From: Haemophilus seminalis
GTDB lineage: Bacteria; Pseudomonadota; Gammaproteobacteria; Enterobacterales; Pasteurellaceae
Length of the DNA: 64,000 bases
Direction: 5' to 3'
Assembly (NCBI RefSeq): GCF_006384255.1
Contig: NZ_VCED01000005.1
Span: forward strand, 1 to 64,000
The position numbers and the translations under genes are program-made. The notes below the pieces were generated by a model. The model was not told the origin of the DNA, searched no databases, and saw only the letters and a list, made by a program, of their open reading frames with translations. Positions 24,969 to 33,726 of the stretch are shown piece after piece (position 1 is the first letter of the stretch; the number at the start of each line of letters is the position of its first letter).

Positions 24969-26036
24969 ATGTTGAGTCTTTTAGTTGCGTTTTTAGGCGC
25001 ATTTATTACGCTTATCGTAATGCGTCCAATTGCAAATAAAATTGGATTAGTTGATAAACCAAATTATCGCAAACGCCACCAGGGTGCAATTCCGCTAATT
25101 GGTGGCGTATCGCTTTTTGTCGGTAATCTTTGCTATTACTTGATGGAATGGGATCAGCTTCGACTACCGTATCTCTATTTGTTCAGTATTTTTGTTTTAT
25201 TGGCGATTGGGATTTTAGATGATCGCTTTGATATCAGTCCTTTCTTAAGAGCGGGGATTCAAGCAATTCTGGCGATTTTAATGATCGATCTTGGGAATGT
25301 TTATTTGGATCATCTAGGTCAGATTTTAGGGCCTTTCCAGTTAACGCTTGGTTCAATTGGTTTGATTATTACCGTCTTTGCCACTATCGCGATTATTAAT
25401 GCCTTTAATATGATTGATGGTATTGATGGATTGCTCGGTGGGCTTTCTTGCGTTTCTTTTGCTGCGATTGGTTTCTTGATGTATCGAGATGGGCAAATGG
25501 ATATGGCGCATTGGAGTTTTGCTTTAATTGCATCGATTTTACCTTATTTGATGCTAAATCTAGGGATTCCATTTGGCCCGAAATATAAGGTGTTTATGGG
25601 GGATGCGGGGAGTACATTAATTGGTTTTACCATTATTTGGATTTTGTTATTGAGTACGCAAGGAAAAGGGCATCCGATGAACCCGGTAACCGCACTTTGG
25701 ATTATTGCGATTCCTTTGATTGATATGGTTGCGATTATTTATCGCCGTGTACGTAAAGGTAAAAGCCCATTCCGCCCAGATCGTTTACACGTTCATCATT
25801 TAATGGTGAGAGCGGGTTTAACATCAAGACAAGCCTTTTTATTGATTACTTTTGTTTCTGCAGTTTGTGCAACTATCGGTATTTTAGGGGAAGTTTATTA
25901 TGTGAATGAGTGGGCGATGTTTGTCGGCTTTTTCATTTTATTTTTCCTTTATGTCTATTCAATTACGCGTGCATGGCGAATTACCCGTTGGGTCAGAAGA
26001 ATGAAACGTCGCGCAAAACGGTTGAAGAAAGCATAA
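24969..26036 (+). CDS. wecA: undecaprenyl-phosphate GlcNAc-1-phosphate transferase
   Basis: Starts lipid-linked glycan synthesis by moving GlcNAc-1-phosphate to undecaprenyl phosphate. It has 355 residues and about 11 membrane helices. The cytoplasmic catalytic motifs are present: ILDDRFD (about 80-86), NAFNMIDGIDGL (about 145), FMGDAGS and RPDRLHVHHL. The start follows a TTAGGGTC ribosome site. It is divergent from hemL and ended by a strong terminator. Confidence 0.93.
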   Translation: MLSLLVAFLGAFITLIVMRPIANKIGLVDKPNYRKRHQGAIPLIGGVSLFVGNLCYYLMEWDQLRLPYLYLFSIFVLLAIGILDDRFDISPFLRAGIQAILAILMIDLGNVYLDHLGQILGPFQLTLGSIGLIITVFATIAIINAFNMIDGIDGLLGGLSCVSFAAIGFLMYRDGQMDMAHWSFALIASILPYLMLNLGIPFGPKYKVFMGDAGSTLIGFTIIWILLLSTQGKGHPMNPVTALWIIAIPLIDMVAIIYRRVRKGKSPFRPDRLHVHHLMVRAGLTSRQAFLLITFVSAVCATIGILGEVYYVNEWAMFVGFFILFFLYVYSITRAWRITRWVRRMKRRAKRLKKA

Positions 26037-26039
26037 AAA

Positions 26040-26077
26040 AATAAAGGCTTGTGTTATTAAATCACAAGCCTTTATTT
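26040..26077. terminator. bidirectional terminator after wecA
   Basis: A long perfect stem, AATAAAGGCTTGTG with its complement, has T-runs on both strands. It can end wecA on plus and the tRNA transcript on minus. Confidence 0.88.
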
Positions 26078-26167
26078 TTGAGAAAATTCACCGCACTTTT
26101 TAACATTTTGGTGATCTATTTTTATAGATAGAAAAAATCCCCAGCCTTTTGGCTAGGGATTGAAATT

Positions 26168-26243
<76 letters not shown>

Positions 26244-26267
26244 AATAATACTTTTATAATGTGAAAT

Positions 26268-26343
26268 TGGAGCGGGAAACGAGGCTCGAACTCGCGACCC
26301 CAACCTTGGCAAGGTTGTGCTCTACCAACTGAGCTATTCCCGC
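26268..26343 (-). tRNA. tRNA-Gly (GCC), copy 1 in transcription order
   Basis: A 76-nt tRNA with encoded CCA and anticodon GCC, identical to its neighbour except in the anticodon stem, CAACC/GGTTG, where pair 28-42 is A-U in place of G-C. Folding is kept. Confidence 0.96.
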
Positions 26344-26436
26344 AGTTCACATCAGTGAATGAGGTCGCATTATACAAATATTTTTAGGGCTTGCAAGGGC
26401 AATTTCATAAAAAGAAATTTTTTGTTGAAGTTTTCG

Positions 26437-26985
26437 TCAATCTAATTTCATGAAATGTTCGCGATAATAAGCCAGCTCTTTAATCGACTCTCGAATGTCA
26501 TCTAGCGCCAAATGCGTATTCTCTTTTTTGAAGCCGTCTAAAATTTCAGGTTTCCAACGCGCTGCAAGTTCTTTTAATGTACTCACGTCTAAATGGCGAT
26601 AATGAAAATAATCAGCTAAATCAGGCATATATTTCACTAAGAAGCGTTTATCTTGGGCAATGCTATTACCGCAAATTGGCGATGAACCTTTTGGAACCCA
26701 TTTTTTTAAAAAGTCTAAGGTTTGTAATTCTGCTGCACGTTCGGTAAGTTTGCTAGCTTTTACGCGTTCAATTAAGCCGTTTTCACTATGTGTTTTTTGG
26801 CACCAATCATTCATTTTATTGAGTAATTCATCAGACTGATGAACAGCCAACACAGGGCCTTCTGCCAAAATATTTAAATTTTTATCTGTTACGATAGTGG
26901 CAATTTCAATAATACGTTCTTTTTCCGGATCTAAACCGGTCATTTCTAAATCAATCCAAATAAGATTTTGTTTATCGAATGGCAT
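26437..26985 (-). CDS. orn: oligoribonuclease
   Basis: An essential 3'-to-5' exonuclease that finishes degradation of very short RNAs. It has 182 residues of the DEDDh family, with [10 protein letters not shown] at the N-terminus, [10 protein letters not shown] in the middle, and [11 protein letters not shown] near the C-terminus carrying the catalytic His and Asp. The ATG at 26985 fits the family; the frame opens at a TTG at 27006 that overlaps the ribosome site AGGATACC. It is divergent from rsgA, 70 nt away. Confidence 0.95.
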   Translation of the reverse strand: MPFDKQNLIWIDLEMTGLDPEKERIIEIATIVTDKNLNILAEGPVLAVHQSDELLNKMNDWCQKTHSENGLIERVKASKLTERAAELQTLDFLKKWVPKGSSPICGNSIAQDKRFLVKYMPDLADYFHYRHLDVSTLKELAARWKPEILDGFKKENTHLALDDIRESIKELAYYREHFMKLD

Positions 26986-27055
26986 AATATCAGGTATCCT
27001 ATGCAAAAATTTTTTTCATTTTACCAAAAACAAGGGAAAAAACGACCGCACTTTT

Positions 27056-28096
27056 ATGGCTAAACGTAAATTAACTCAGAACCAAACCAGAAGAATTCAA
27101 TCGAATAATGTGAAAACATTACATCGCCATAAGAAAAAAGAGATTGAATGGTCAGATGAAATGCTTGGCAAATCACAAGAAGGTGTTGTGGTCACGCGTT
27201 ATTCGATTCATGCTGATGTCGAAAATGAACAAGGCGAAATTTATCGTTGTAATTTGCGTCGTACTTTGTCGAGTTTGGTGGTGGGAGATAAAGTCGTTTG
27301 GCGTAAAGGCAATGAACAATTACAAGGTGTGAGTGGCGTGATTGAGGCGATTCACCCTCGAGAAAATGAAATTTCCCGCCCTGACTATTATGATGGTTTG
27401 AAACCCATTGCGGCGAATATTGATCGTATTATTATTGTATCAGCGGTGTTGCCAACGCTTTCCTTAAATATTATCGATCGTTATCTTGTTGTGTGTGAAA
27501 TCGCGGGAATTACGCCTCTCATTGTTTTGAATAAAGTGGATTTATTGGCGCAAGAACAGCGTCAAGAAATTGAAGACCAACTTAAGATTTACCAAGATAT
27601 TGGCTATGAAATTTTAATGATTTCAGCAAAGAGCGGTGAAAATATGGAAAGATTAACCGCACTTTTGGCACAAGGCACGGCGATTTTTGTTGGGCAATCT
27701 GGTGTCGGTAAATCGAGTTTAATTAATCATATTTTGCCTAGCGTAAACGCTCGAGTAGGTGATGTGAGTGAAACATCAGGCTTAGGGCAGCATACGACGA
27801 CATCATCGCGTCTTTATCATTTGCCACAAGGCGGTAATTTAATTGATTCGCCAGGAATTAGAGAATTTGGGCTTTGGCATTTAGATGCGGAGCAAATTAC
27901 AAAAGGGTATCGAGAATTTCAATATGTTTTGGGAACCTGTAAATTCCGTGATTGTAAACATTTGAGCGATCCAGGGTGTGCGTTGCGTGAAGCCGTTGAG
28001 CAAGGGAAAATTTCGCCTGTTCGTTATGATAATTATCATCGATTAATTGAAAGTTTAAGTGAAACAAAATCACAACGTCATTTTTCAGCAGTTTAA
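27056..28096 (+). CDS. rsgA: small ribosomal subunit biogenesis GTPase RsgA
   Basis: A GTPase that helps late maturation of the 30S subunit. It has 346 residues. Circular permutation is visible: an N-terminal OB fold, then G4 (LNKVD) and G5 (SAKSG) come before G1 ([10 protein letters not shown], about residue 212) and G3 (DSPGI). The C-terminal zinc domain has [14 protein letters not shown]. The ATG at 27056 gives the family N-terminus [13 protein letters not shown]. An uptake signal (CCGCACTTT) occupies the region just upstream where a ribosome site would be expected. Confidence 0.95.
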   Translation: MAKRKLTQNQTRRIQSNNVKTLHRHKKKEIEWSDEMLGKSQEGVVVTRYSIHADVENEQGEIYRCNLRRTLSSLVVGDKVVWRKGNEQLQGVSGVIEAIHPRENEISRPDYYDGLKPIAANIDRIIIVSAVLPTLSLNIIDRYLVVCEIAGITPLIVLNKVDLLAQEQRQEIEDQLKIYQDIGYEILMISAKSGENMERLTALLAQGTAIFVGQSGVGKSSLINHILPSVNARVGDVSETSGLGQHTTTSSRLYHLPQGGNLIDSPGIREFGLWHLDAEQITKGYREFQYVLGTCKFRDCKHLSDPGCALREAVEQGKISPVRYDNYHRLIESLSETKSQRHFSAV

Positions 28097-28199
28097 CGAT
28101 TGCGTAGTGTGGCTAAAAAATAGGCATATTTGTTGCTTTTTTACGATTTAGTTTAAGTTTTTTGTGTTTATTGTTGATTATTTTGCTTTGAACAAGGAT

Positions 28200-28230
28200 A
28201 CTAAGGCGATTTCTTAGTTTTTATTTTTTT
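28200..28230 (+). terminator. terminator-like hairpin in the ptsH leader
   Basis: ACTAAG/CTTAGT is a weak 6-bp stem followed by TTTTATTTTTTT. It lies 104 nt after rsgA and 26 nt before ptsH, with no room for a promoter between it and ptsH, so it may attenuate ptsHI-crr as well as terminate rsgA. Confidence 0.5.
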
Positions 28231-28256
28231 AACTATTATTTAGTAGGGGTAGCATT

Positions 28257-28514
28257 ATGTACTCAAAAGATGTCGAAATCACTGCGCCAAATGGCTTACA
28301 TACTCGCCCAGCTGCTCAATTTGTGAAAGAAGCAAAGGCATTTTTATCTGATATTACTGTGACTTCAGCAGGAAAAAGCGCAAGTGCAAAAAGTTTGTTT
28401 AAGCTACAAACATTAGGGTTAACACAGGGAACAGTGATTACCATTTCTGCAGAAGGTGAAGATGAGCAACAGGCTGTAGACCATTTAGTTGCTTTAATTC
28501 CAACCTTAGAATAA
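28257..28514 (+). CDS. ptsH: phosphocarrier protein HPr
   Basis: Carries phosphate from enzyme I to the sugar-specific EIIA proteins of the phosphotransferase system. It has 85 residues with the phosphorylated His15 in [11 protein letters not shown] and the regulatory-site Ser46 in [18 protein letters not shown] ribosome site precedes the ATG. It is the first gene of ptsH-ptsI-crr and is separated from ptsI by a hairpin. Confidence 0.97.
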   Translation: MYSKDVEITAPNGLHTRPAAQFVKEAKAFLSDITVTSAGKSASAKSLFKLQTLGLTQGTVITISAEGEDEQQAVDHLVALIPTLE

Positions 28515-28523
28515 TACTGACTT

Positions 28524-28551
28524 AGCCATAAAATTGAGAAATTTTATGGCT
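28524..28551 (+). other. intercistronic hairpin between ptsH and ptsI
   Basis: A perfect 12-bp stem, AGCCATAAAATT with its complement, is closed by GAGA. It is followed by ATTGTTTAT, a poor T-run, so it is more likely an mRNA-stabilising or partial-termination element. Confidence 0.65.
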
Positions 28552-28593
28552 ATTGTTTATCTATCTCTTTTTTAATTATTTCGGAAGGTATCT

Positions 28594-30321
28594 ATGATTT
28601 CTGGCATTCTCGCATCCCCAGGTATTGCCTTTGGTAAGGCACTTGTTCTTAAAGAAGAAAAGATTGTTCTTGATACGCAAAAAATTACTGATGATCAACT
28701 TGACGCAGAAGTCGCTCGATTTTATGAAGGCCGTGCATTGGCGGTGGAACAACTTAATTCAATCAGAGAGCGCGCATTAATTTCTTTAGGTGAAGAAAAA
28801 GCTGCAATCTTTGAAGGTCACTTGATGATCCTTGAGGATGAAGAATTAGAAGAAGAAATTCTTGATTATCTTCGTTCAAATAAGGTCAATGCCGCAGTTG
28901 CAGCGAGCAAAATTATTGATCAACAAGTCACAATGTTGTCGGAGATAGATGATGAATATTTGAAAGAGCGTGCTGGTGATATTCGTGATATTGGTAACCG
29001 TTTAATTAAAAATATTTTGGGCATGTACATAGTAGATCTTGGCGATATTCAAGAAGAATCAATTCTTGTTGCTTATGATTTGACTCCATCAGAAACGGCT
29101 CAACTTAATCTTGAAAAAGTATTAGGGGTTGTCACTGATATTGGTGGTAGAACCTCTCATACTTCTATTATGGCGCGTTCTTTAGAATTACCGGCGATTG
29201 TAGGCACAAATAATGTGACCGAATTAGTCAATACAGGTGATTACTTAATTTTAGATGCCATAAATAATCAAGTTTATATTAATCCAGCACAATCTCAGAT
29301 TGATGAATTAAAAACACTTGAAGCTAAAATTTCTCAGGAAAAAGCAGAGTTAGCTAAATTAAAAGATCTTCCCGCAATCACATTGGATGGACACAAGGTT
29401 GATGTGGTCGCGAATATCGGGACAATCCGTGATTGTGAAGGGGCAGATCGCAATGGTGCGGAAGGTATTGGTTTATACCGAACTGAATTCTTATTTATGG
29501 ATCGTGAACAACTTCCGACAGAAGAAGAACAATTCATCGCCTACAAAGAAGTCGTAGAAGCAATGAACGGGCGTTTAACCGTGCTTCGTACTATGGATAT
29601 TGGTGGCGATAAAGAGCTTCCATATTTAGATTTACCAAAAGAAATGAATCCATTCTTGGGATGGCGTGCAATTCGCATTGCGTTAGATCGCCGTGAAATT
29701 TTAAATGCACAATTACGCGCGGTGTTGCGTGCTTCAGCATTTGGTAAATTGGCTGTGATGTTCCCGATGATTATTTCCGTAGAAGAAGTTCGAGAATTAA
29801 AAACGGTTATTGAAACATTAAAAGCGGAATTACGTGCAGAAGGCAAAGCTTTTGATGAGAATATCCAAGTGGGGGTAATGGTTGAAACGCCATCCGCTGC
29901 TGTAAATGCAAGATTCTTAGCAAAAGAAGTAGATTTCTTCAGTATCGGTACTAACGATTTAACCCAATATACTTTGGCGGTGGACCGAGGCAATGAGTTA
30001 ATTTCTCATCTTTACAATCCGATGCAGCCATCTGTGCTTGGTTTAATTAAACAAGTGATTGATGCTTCTCATGCAGAGGGCAAATGGACGGGAATGTGCG
30101 GTGAATTAGCCGGTGATGAACGCGCAACCTTATTGTTACTTGGTATGGGATTAGATGAATTTAGTATGAGTGCTATTTCTGTACCTCGAATTAAAAAATT
30201 AATCCGTAATGTGAATTTCCAAGATGCAAAAGCGCTTGCTAATGCCGCATTACAAAAACCGACCGCTTCGGAAATTGAGCAGTTAATCGAAGAATTTTTG
30301 GCGGAAAATGCATTAAATTAA
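28594..30321 (+). CDS. ptsI: phosphotransferase system enzyme I
   Basis: Takes phosphate from phosphoenolpyruvate and passes it to HPr. It has 575 residues. The N-terminal phosphohistidine domain carries His189 in [13 protein letters not shown], and the C-terminal PEP-binding barrel has [23 protein letters not shown] and [15 protein letters not shown] lies before the ATG. It is the second gene of ptsHI-crr. Confidence 0.97.
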   Translation: MISGILASPGIAFGKALVLKEEKIVLDTQKITDDQLDAEVARFYEGRALAVEQLNSIRERALISLGEEKAAIFEGHLMILEDEELEEEILDYLRSNKVNAAVAASKIIDQQVTMLSEIDDEYLKERAGDIRDIGNRLIKNILGMYIVDLGDIQEESILVAYDLTPSETAQLNLEKVLGVVTDIGGRTSHTSIMARSLELPAIVGTNNVTELVNTGDYLILDAINNQVYINPAQSQIDELKTLEAKISQEKAELAKLKDLPAITLDGHKVDVVANIGTIRDCEGADRNGAEGIGLYRTEFLFMDREQLPTEEEQFIAYKEVVEAMNGRLTVLRTMDIGGDKELPYLDLPKEMNPFLGWRAIRIALDRREILNAQLRAVLRASAFGKLAVMFPMIISVEEVRELKTVIETLKAELRAEGKAFDENIQVGVMVETPSAAVNARFLAKEVDFFSIGTNDLTQYTLAVDRGNELISHLYNPMQPSVLGLIKQVIDASHAEGKWTGMCGELAGDERATLLLLGMGLDEFSMSAISVPRIKKLIRNVNFQDAKALANAALQKPTASEIEQLIEEFLAENALN

Positions 30322-30381
30322 ACAAAATTGTTTGATTTTACGTTAAAATAACGGCCATCTATGAGTTGATAGGAGATTAAA

Positions 30382-30882
30382 ATGGGCTTATTTGACAAGT
30401 TATTCGGTTCAAAAGAAAACAAATCTGTGGAAGTTGAAATTTATGCACCTATCTCTGGTGAGATTGTAAATATTGAAGATGTTCCCGATGTAGTTTTCTC
30501 TGAAAAAATCGTGGGTGATGGTGTTGCTATTCGTCCTACCGGTAACAAAATCGTCGCGCCAGTGGATGGTGTGATTGGTAAAATTTTTGAAACCAACCAT
30601 GCTTTCTCAATGGAATCAAAAGAAGGTGTGGAATTATTTGTACACTTTGGTATTGATACCGTTGAGTTGAAAGGTGAAGGCTTTACTCGTATTGCACAAG
30701 AAGGTCAATCTGTTAAGCGTGGTGACACCGTGATTGAATTTGATCTTCCTTTATTAGAATCAAAAGCAAAATCTGTATTAACACCCGTTGTTATTTCAAA
30801 TATGGATGAAATTTCTTGCATCGTGAAAAAATCAGGTGAAGTGGTTGCTGGAGAGTCAGTGGTATTAAGCTTAACTAAATAA
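30382..30882 (+). CDS. crr: glucose-type EIIA phosphotransferase component
   Basis: Receives phosphate from HPr and, depending on its phosphorylation state, controls adenylate cyclase and transporters. It has 166 residues with active-site His73 and His88 (His75 and His90 in E. coli) in [25 protein letters not shown] precedes the ATG. It is the end of the pts operon; its signal feeds CRP, which also has a site at the adhesin promoter in this window. Confidence 0.96.
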   Translation: MGLFDKLFGSKENKSVEVEIYAPISGEIVNIEDVPDVVFSEKIVGDGVAIRPTGNKIVAPVDGVIGKIFETNHAFSMESKEGVELFVHFGIDTVELKGEGFTRIAQEGQSVKRGDTVIEFDLPLLESKAKSVLTPVVISNMDEISCIVKKSGEVVAGESVVLSLTK

Positions 30883-30894
30883 TTTCTTTACGAT

Positions 30895-30926
30895 AAAAAA
30901 GTCCGCCTTTGTGCGGATTTTTTATT
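30895..30926 (+). terminator. crr terminator
   Basis: TCCGC/GCGGA stem with flanking A and T runs, a canonical terminator 12 nt after crr. Confidence 0.85.
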
Positions 30927-30976
30927 TATGCAAATAAAACTGTGGTGTAGATAGGATTCAACCGGAAAAATTAAAA

Positions 30977-32176
30977 ATGATCTATAAACTTACTGGCTCA
31001 CTCCAACACTACGTATGGGGAGGGCATCAATATATTCCTCAATTACTAAATATTCCTGCGGAAGAAAATCAATATTATGCTGAATGGTGGTTAGGCGCTC
31101 ATCATTCTGCGCTTTCAACCATTGAAGTTGATGGTAAAAATTTGTCACTTACTGAATTTTTACAAAAAAATCCTACCGCACTTGGTGCACAAAGCCGAGC
31201 AAGTTTTGGTGATGAATTACCCTATTTATTAAAAATTCTTGATGTCGCCCAACCTCTTTCCATTCAACTTCATCCAACAAAAACACAAGCTGAAATAGGC
31301 TTTGCGGAAGAAAATGCGAAAGGTATTGATTTAAAAGCATCAACACGAACTTATAAAGATAACAATCATAAACCTGAAATGATGATTGCTTTATCTGATT
31401 TCTGGTTGTTGCATGGTTTTAAAAATAAATCGGATATTATCAAAACTTTAGAGGCACGATCATCTTTAATCCCGCTTGCAAAAAAATTGCATGAACAAGA
31501 TTTACATGCTTTCTATGCCGATATTATGCAGGCAGATCAAACGCTACTGCATCAATGGCTTTCCCCAATTCTATTGGAGAATCAAGTTGCTTATGAGGCT
31601 AATAATCTGGATTTAACTAATCCAGATTATTGGGTGCTTTACACCATTGATGCAATGAATATTTCTTTAGATAAATTAGATGCCGGTTTAATTTGCTTCT
31701 ATTTGTTTAATATTGTTCATCTCAAAAAAGGTGAGGGAATTTACCAAGATGCAGGCATTCCGCACGCTTATTTACGTGGGCAAAATATTGAATTGATGGC
31801 TTGTTCGGATAATGTGATTCGAGGTGGTTTAACGCCTAAATATGTGGATATTCCAGAATTGCTTAAAATTGTCGATTGTCGTGAAGTGGAGCCTAAAATT
31901 ATCCCGTCAGCACCTCAAGACGCGCGTATATTTACTTATGCTACGCCGGCACAAGATTTCGCTTTGCAAAATATTCAATATGAATGTGGTGAAACTCATC
32001 ATTTAAAAGCACAAAGTGCGAGTATTTTATTGGTGATGAATGGCCAGTTAAATTTACGCTCAGAAACGACCGCACTTTCTTTGAAACAAGGTGAGGCAGC
32101 TTTCATTACCGCGAATGCTTCTTATGAGGTGGAAGGTTTAATTGAAGGCTATGCAGTGGTGGCAAAATTGCCTTGA
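30977..32176 (+). CDS. manA: mannose-6-phosphate isomerase, class I
   Basis: Interconverts mannose-6-phosphate and fructose-6-phosphate. It has 399 residues, a zinc enzyme of the cupin type I family (E. coli 391). The metal-binding segments are SIQLHPTK (about 95), NNHKPEMMIAL (about 130-140) and GIPHAYLRGQNIELMA (about 260). It follows the pts cluster but behind a terminator, so it has its own promoter or readthrough; only a weak ribosome site (CCGGAAAAA) is seen. Confidence 0.94.
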   Translation: MIYKLTGSLQHYVWGGHQYIPQLLNIPAEENQYYAEWWLGAHHSALSTIEVDGKNLSLTEFLQKNPTALGAQSRASFGDELPYLLKILDVAQPLSIQLHPTKTQAEIGFAEENAKGIDLKASTRTYKDNNHKPEMMIALSDFWLLHGFKNKSDIIKTLEARSSLIPLAKKLHEQDLHAFYADIMQADQTLLHQWLSPILLENQVAYEANNLDLTNPDYWVLYTIDAMNISLDKLDAGLICFYLFNIVHLKKGEGIYQDAGIPHAYLRGQNIELMACSDNVIRGGLTPKYVDIPELLKIVDCREVEPKIIPSAPQDARIFTYATPAQDFALQNIQYECGETHHLKAQSASILLVMNGQLNLRSETTALSLKQGEAAFITANASYEVEGLIEGYAVVAKLP

Positions 32177-32189
32177 TCGTGAATTTAGG

Positions 32190-32216
32190 AAGGATAGGTA
32201 AATACCTATCCTTTTC
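32190..32216. terminator. terminator between manA and the Slam gene
   Basis: AAGGATAGGTA and TACCTATCCTT arms with T residues after. It lies between convergent genes and can serve both. Confidence 0.75.
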
Positions 32217-32233
32217 TGCATTTAGTGGAGTAA

Positions 32234-33667
32234 TTAGAAATTCTTTTCTAAAATCAATCGTACTTCTTTTTCTGAGTAAGAATATAATGTATCTAAATTA
32301 CTATCTTGTTTCTTCCAAGATAGATTGATTTTAGGCGTGATACCGAAAAGATGCCAATTACGTTTCCATAAATTAAGTGATGTATTATAAATTATATCTT
32401 TACGAATTTTACCCAATGGAAGAATGTCACCTAAAATTGCTTTATCTTTAAAATGTCGCTGTGAAATTCCCATATTTAAACGAGTAGAGATTCCGTATTC
32501 CCATTCTTGCCCCCAACCAAAACGTAAACCCTTTAAGGTTGAGCTATACCGTTTTACTTGTGTTCGCTCATCATTTACATCAGCACCGATATAAAAGTAT
32601 TGTCTAGGATTTCTAAGCCACAGCAAGGTTGTTGAGGCTAATTTATTAGAGCCATTTTGGTATCTATTTTCAAAATAATATTGCTTCCCCCATTCTAGCG
32701 CAGTAGTAATCTGCCAATTAGGAGACAACCAACGTTGATATTCTGTACGAACCCCATTACCCCAATGATAACGATGATTACCATACCAGCGGCGCTCATA
32801 AAACGGTAAAACTGACAAAGTTTGCTTCGCTCCCTTATGTCTGTATCCTAAATAAGTTCGATTATAAAGATCGTCATAATCATGATGATTCCAATATGTT
32901 TTTCCGTTTAATTCGGTTTCCGCATGTAAATAATGCGCATTAAAAAGATTAAAATCGCGTTCAATACCAATGCTATAAGCAAAGCCACGGGCTTTTTGTG
33001 GCAGCATTTCTTCACCCTTTGTAAAACCCGTATTTTCGATATTTCGAGCCGAGGATGTATTGTTCACATTATGCTCATTTAAGTAATAGACAGAAAGAGA
33101 ACTTTGCCAACTATCTCGTTTGTCTAATTCCTCTAAATAAGCATCAATCAATTGATTGATTGGCTGGGGAATATCTCTTACTGCTTGCGCTTTTTGGAAT
33201 TGCTCTCGAGCATTGTTATCTTGTTTATCGAAAAATAAGGCTTTAGCTAATTCAATACGTACAGGATTTAAATTAGGCTGGTTTGCTAGCAACTGACGAT
33301 AATTTAGGATGGCAGATGGATAATCATGCTCGGCTTGTGCTACAGCGCCTTTTGCAAAGAGATAAAGTGCGGTGTCCTTTTCAGGAAAACGCTGATAAAT
33401 CGTCAACAATTTTTTTACGACATCGAATTGCTGTGTTTGTAATGCTTGATTGATTAGGCGTTCTGTTGTATCTAAGTTATTAGTAGATAAAATTGAAATC
33501 GGGATTGCTGTGTTATAAGTGTGGTTTATTTCAATTTCATTTTTCTCTGGTAGCTTTATTTCTGCCATATTTTGTATCTTTTCGATATGATCCATTGGTT
33601 GTGGATTTGCGATAGAATTTAAAGACAAAAATGATGCAGATAATAGAAAAAATTTTTGTGTTTTCAT
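32234..33667 (-). CDS. Slam-type outer-membrane translocon (surface lipoprotein assembly modulator)
   Basis: A 477-residue predicted outer-membrane protein. A signal peptide (MKTQKFFLLSASFLSLNSIA) is followed by a periplasmic TPR-like region (about 65-190, with AQAEHDYPSAILNYRQLLAN) and a C-terminal barrel of about 285 residues rich in alternating aromatic strands (FYERRWYGNHRYHWGNG, YFYIGADVNDERTQVKRY), ending in Phe as outer-membrane barrels do. This TPR plus DUF560-barrel architecture is that of Slam, which moves lipoproteins to the cell surface in Neisseria and relatives. The gene directly upstream encodes a lipoprotein with a TbpB-like barrel, the typical Slam substrate. A terminator-like hairpin separates them. 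Confidence 0.85.
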   Translation of the reverse strand: MKTQKFFLLSASFLSLNSIANPQPMDHIEKIQNMAEIKLPEKNEIEINHTYNTAIPISILSTNNLDTTERLINQALQTQQFDVVKKLLTIYQRFPEKDTALYLFAKGAVAQAEHDYPSAILNYRQLLANQPNLNPVRIELAKALFFDKQDNNAREQFQKAQAVRDIPQPINQLIDAYLEELDKRDSWQSSLSVYYLNEHNVNNTSSARNIENTGFTKGEEMLPQKARGFAYSIGIERDFNLFNAHYLHAETELNGKTYWNHHDYDDLYNRTYLGYRHKGAKQTLSVLPFYERRWYGNHRYHWGNGVRTEYQRWLSPNWQITTALEWGKQYYFENRYQNGSNKLASTTLLWLRNPRQYFYIGADVNDERTQVKRYSSTLKGLRFGWGQEWEYGISTRLNMGISQRHFKDKAILGDILPLGKIRKDIIYNTSLNLWKRNWHLFGITPKINLSWKKQDSNLDTLYSYSEKEVRLILEKNF

Positions 33668-33685
33668 AATCTTTATTTTAGAAAT

Positions 33686-33716
33686 AAAAAGCTACCTATC
33701 TACTCTGGGTAGCTTT
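33686..33716 (-). terminator. intra-operon terminator-like hairpin
   Basis: AAAGCTACC/GGTAGCTTT arms (9 bp) are followed on the minus strand by TTTATTTC. It sits in the 59-nt gap between the lipoprotein gene and the Slam gene, so it may reduce Slam expression relative to its substrate. Confidence 0.7.
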
Positions 33717-33726
33717 ATATACATCA

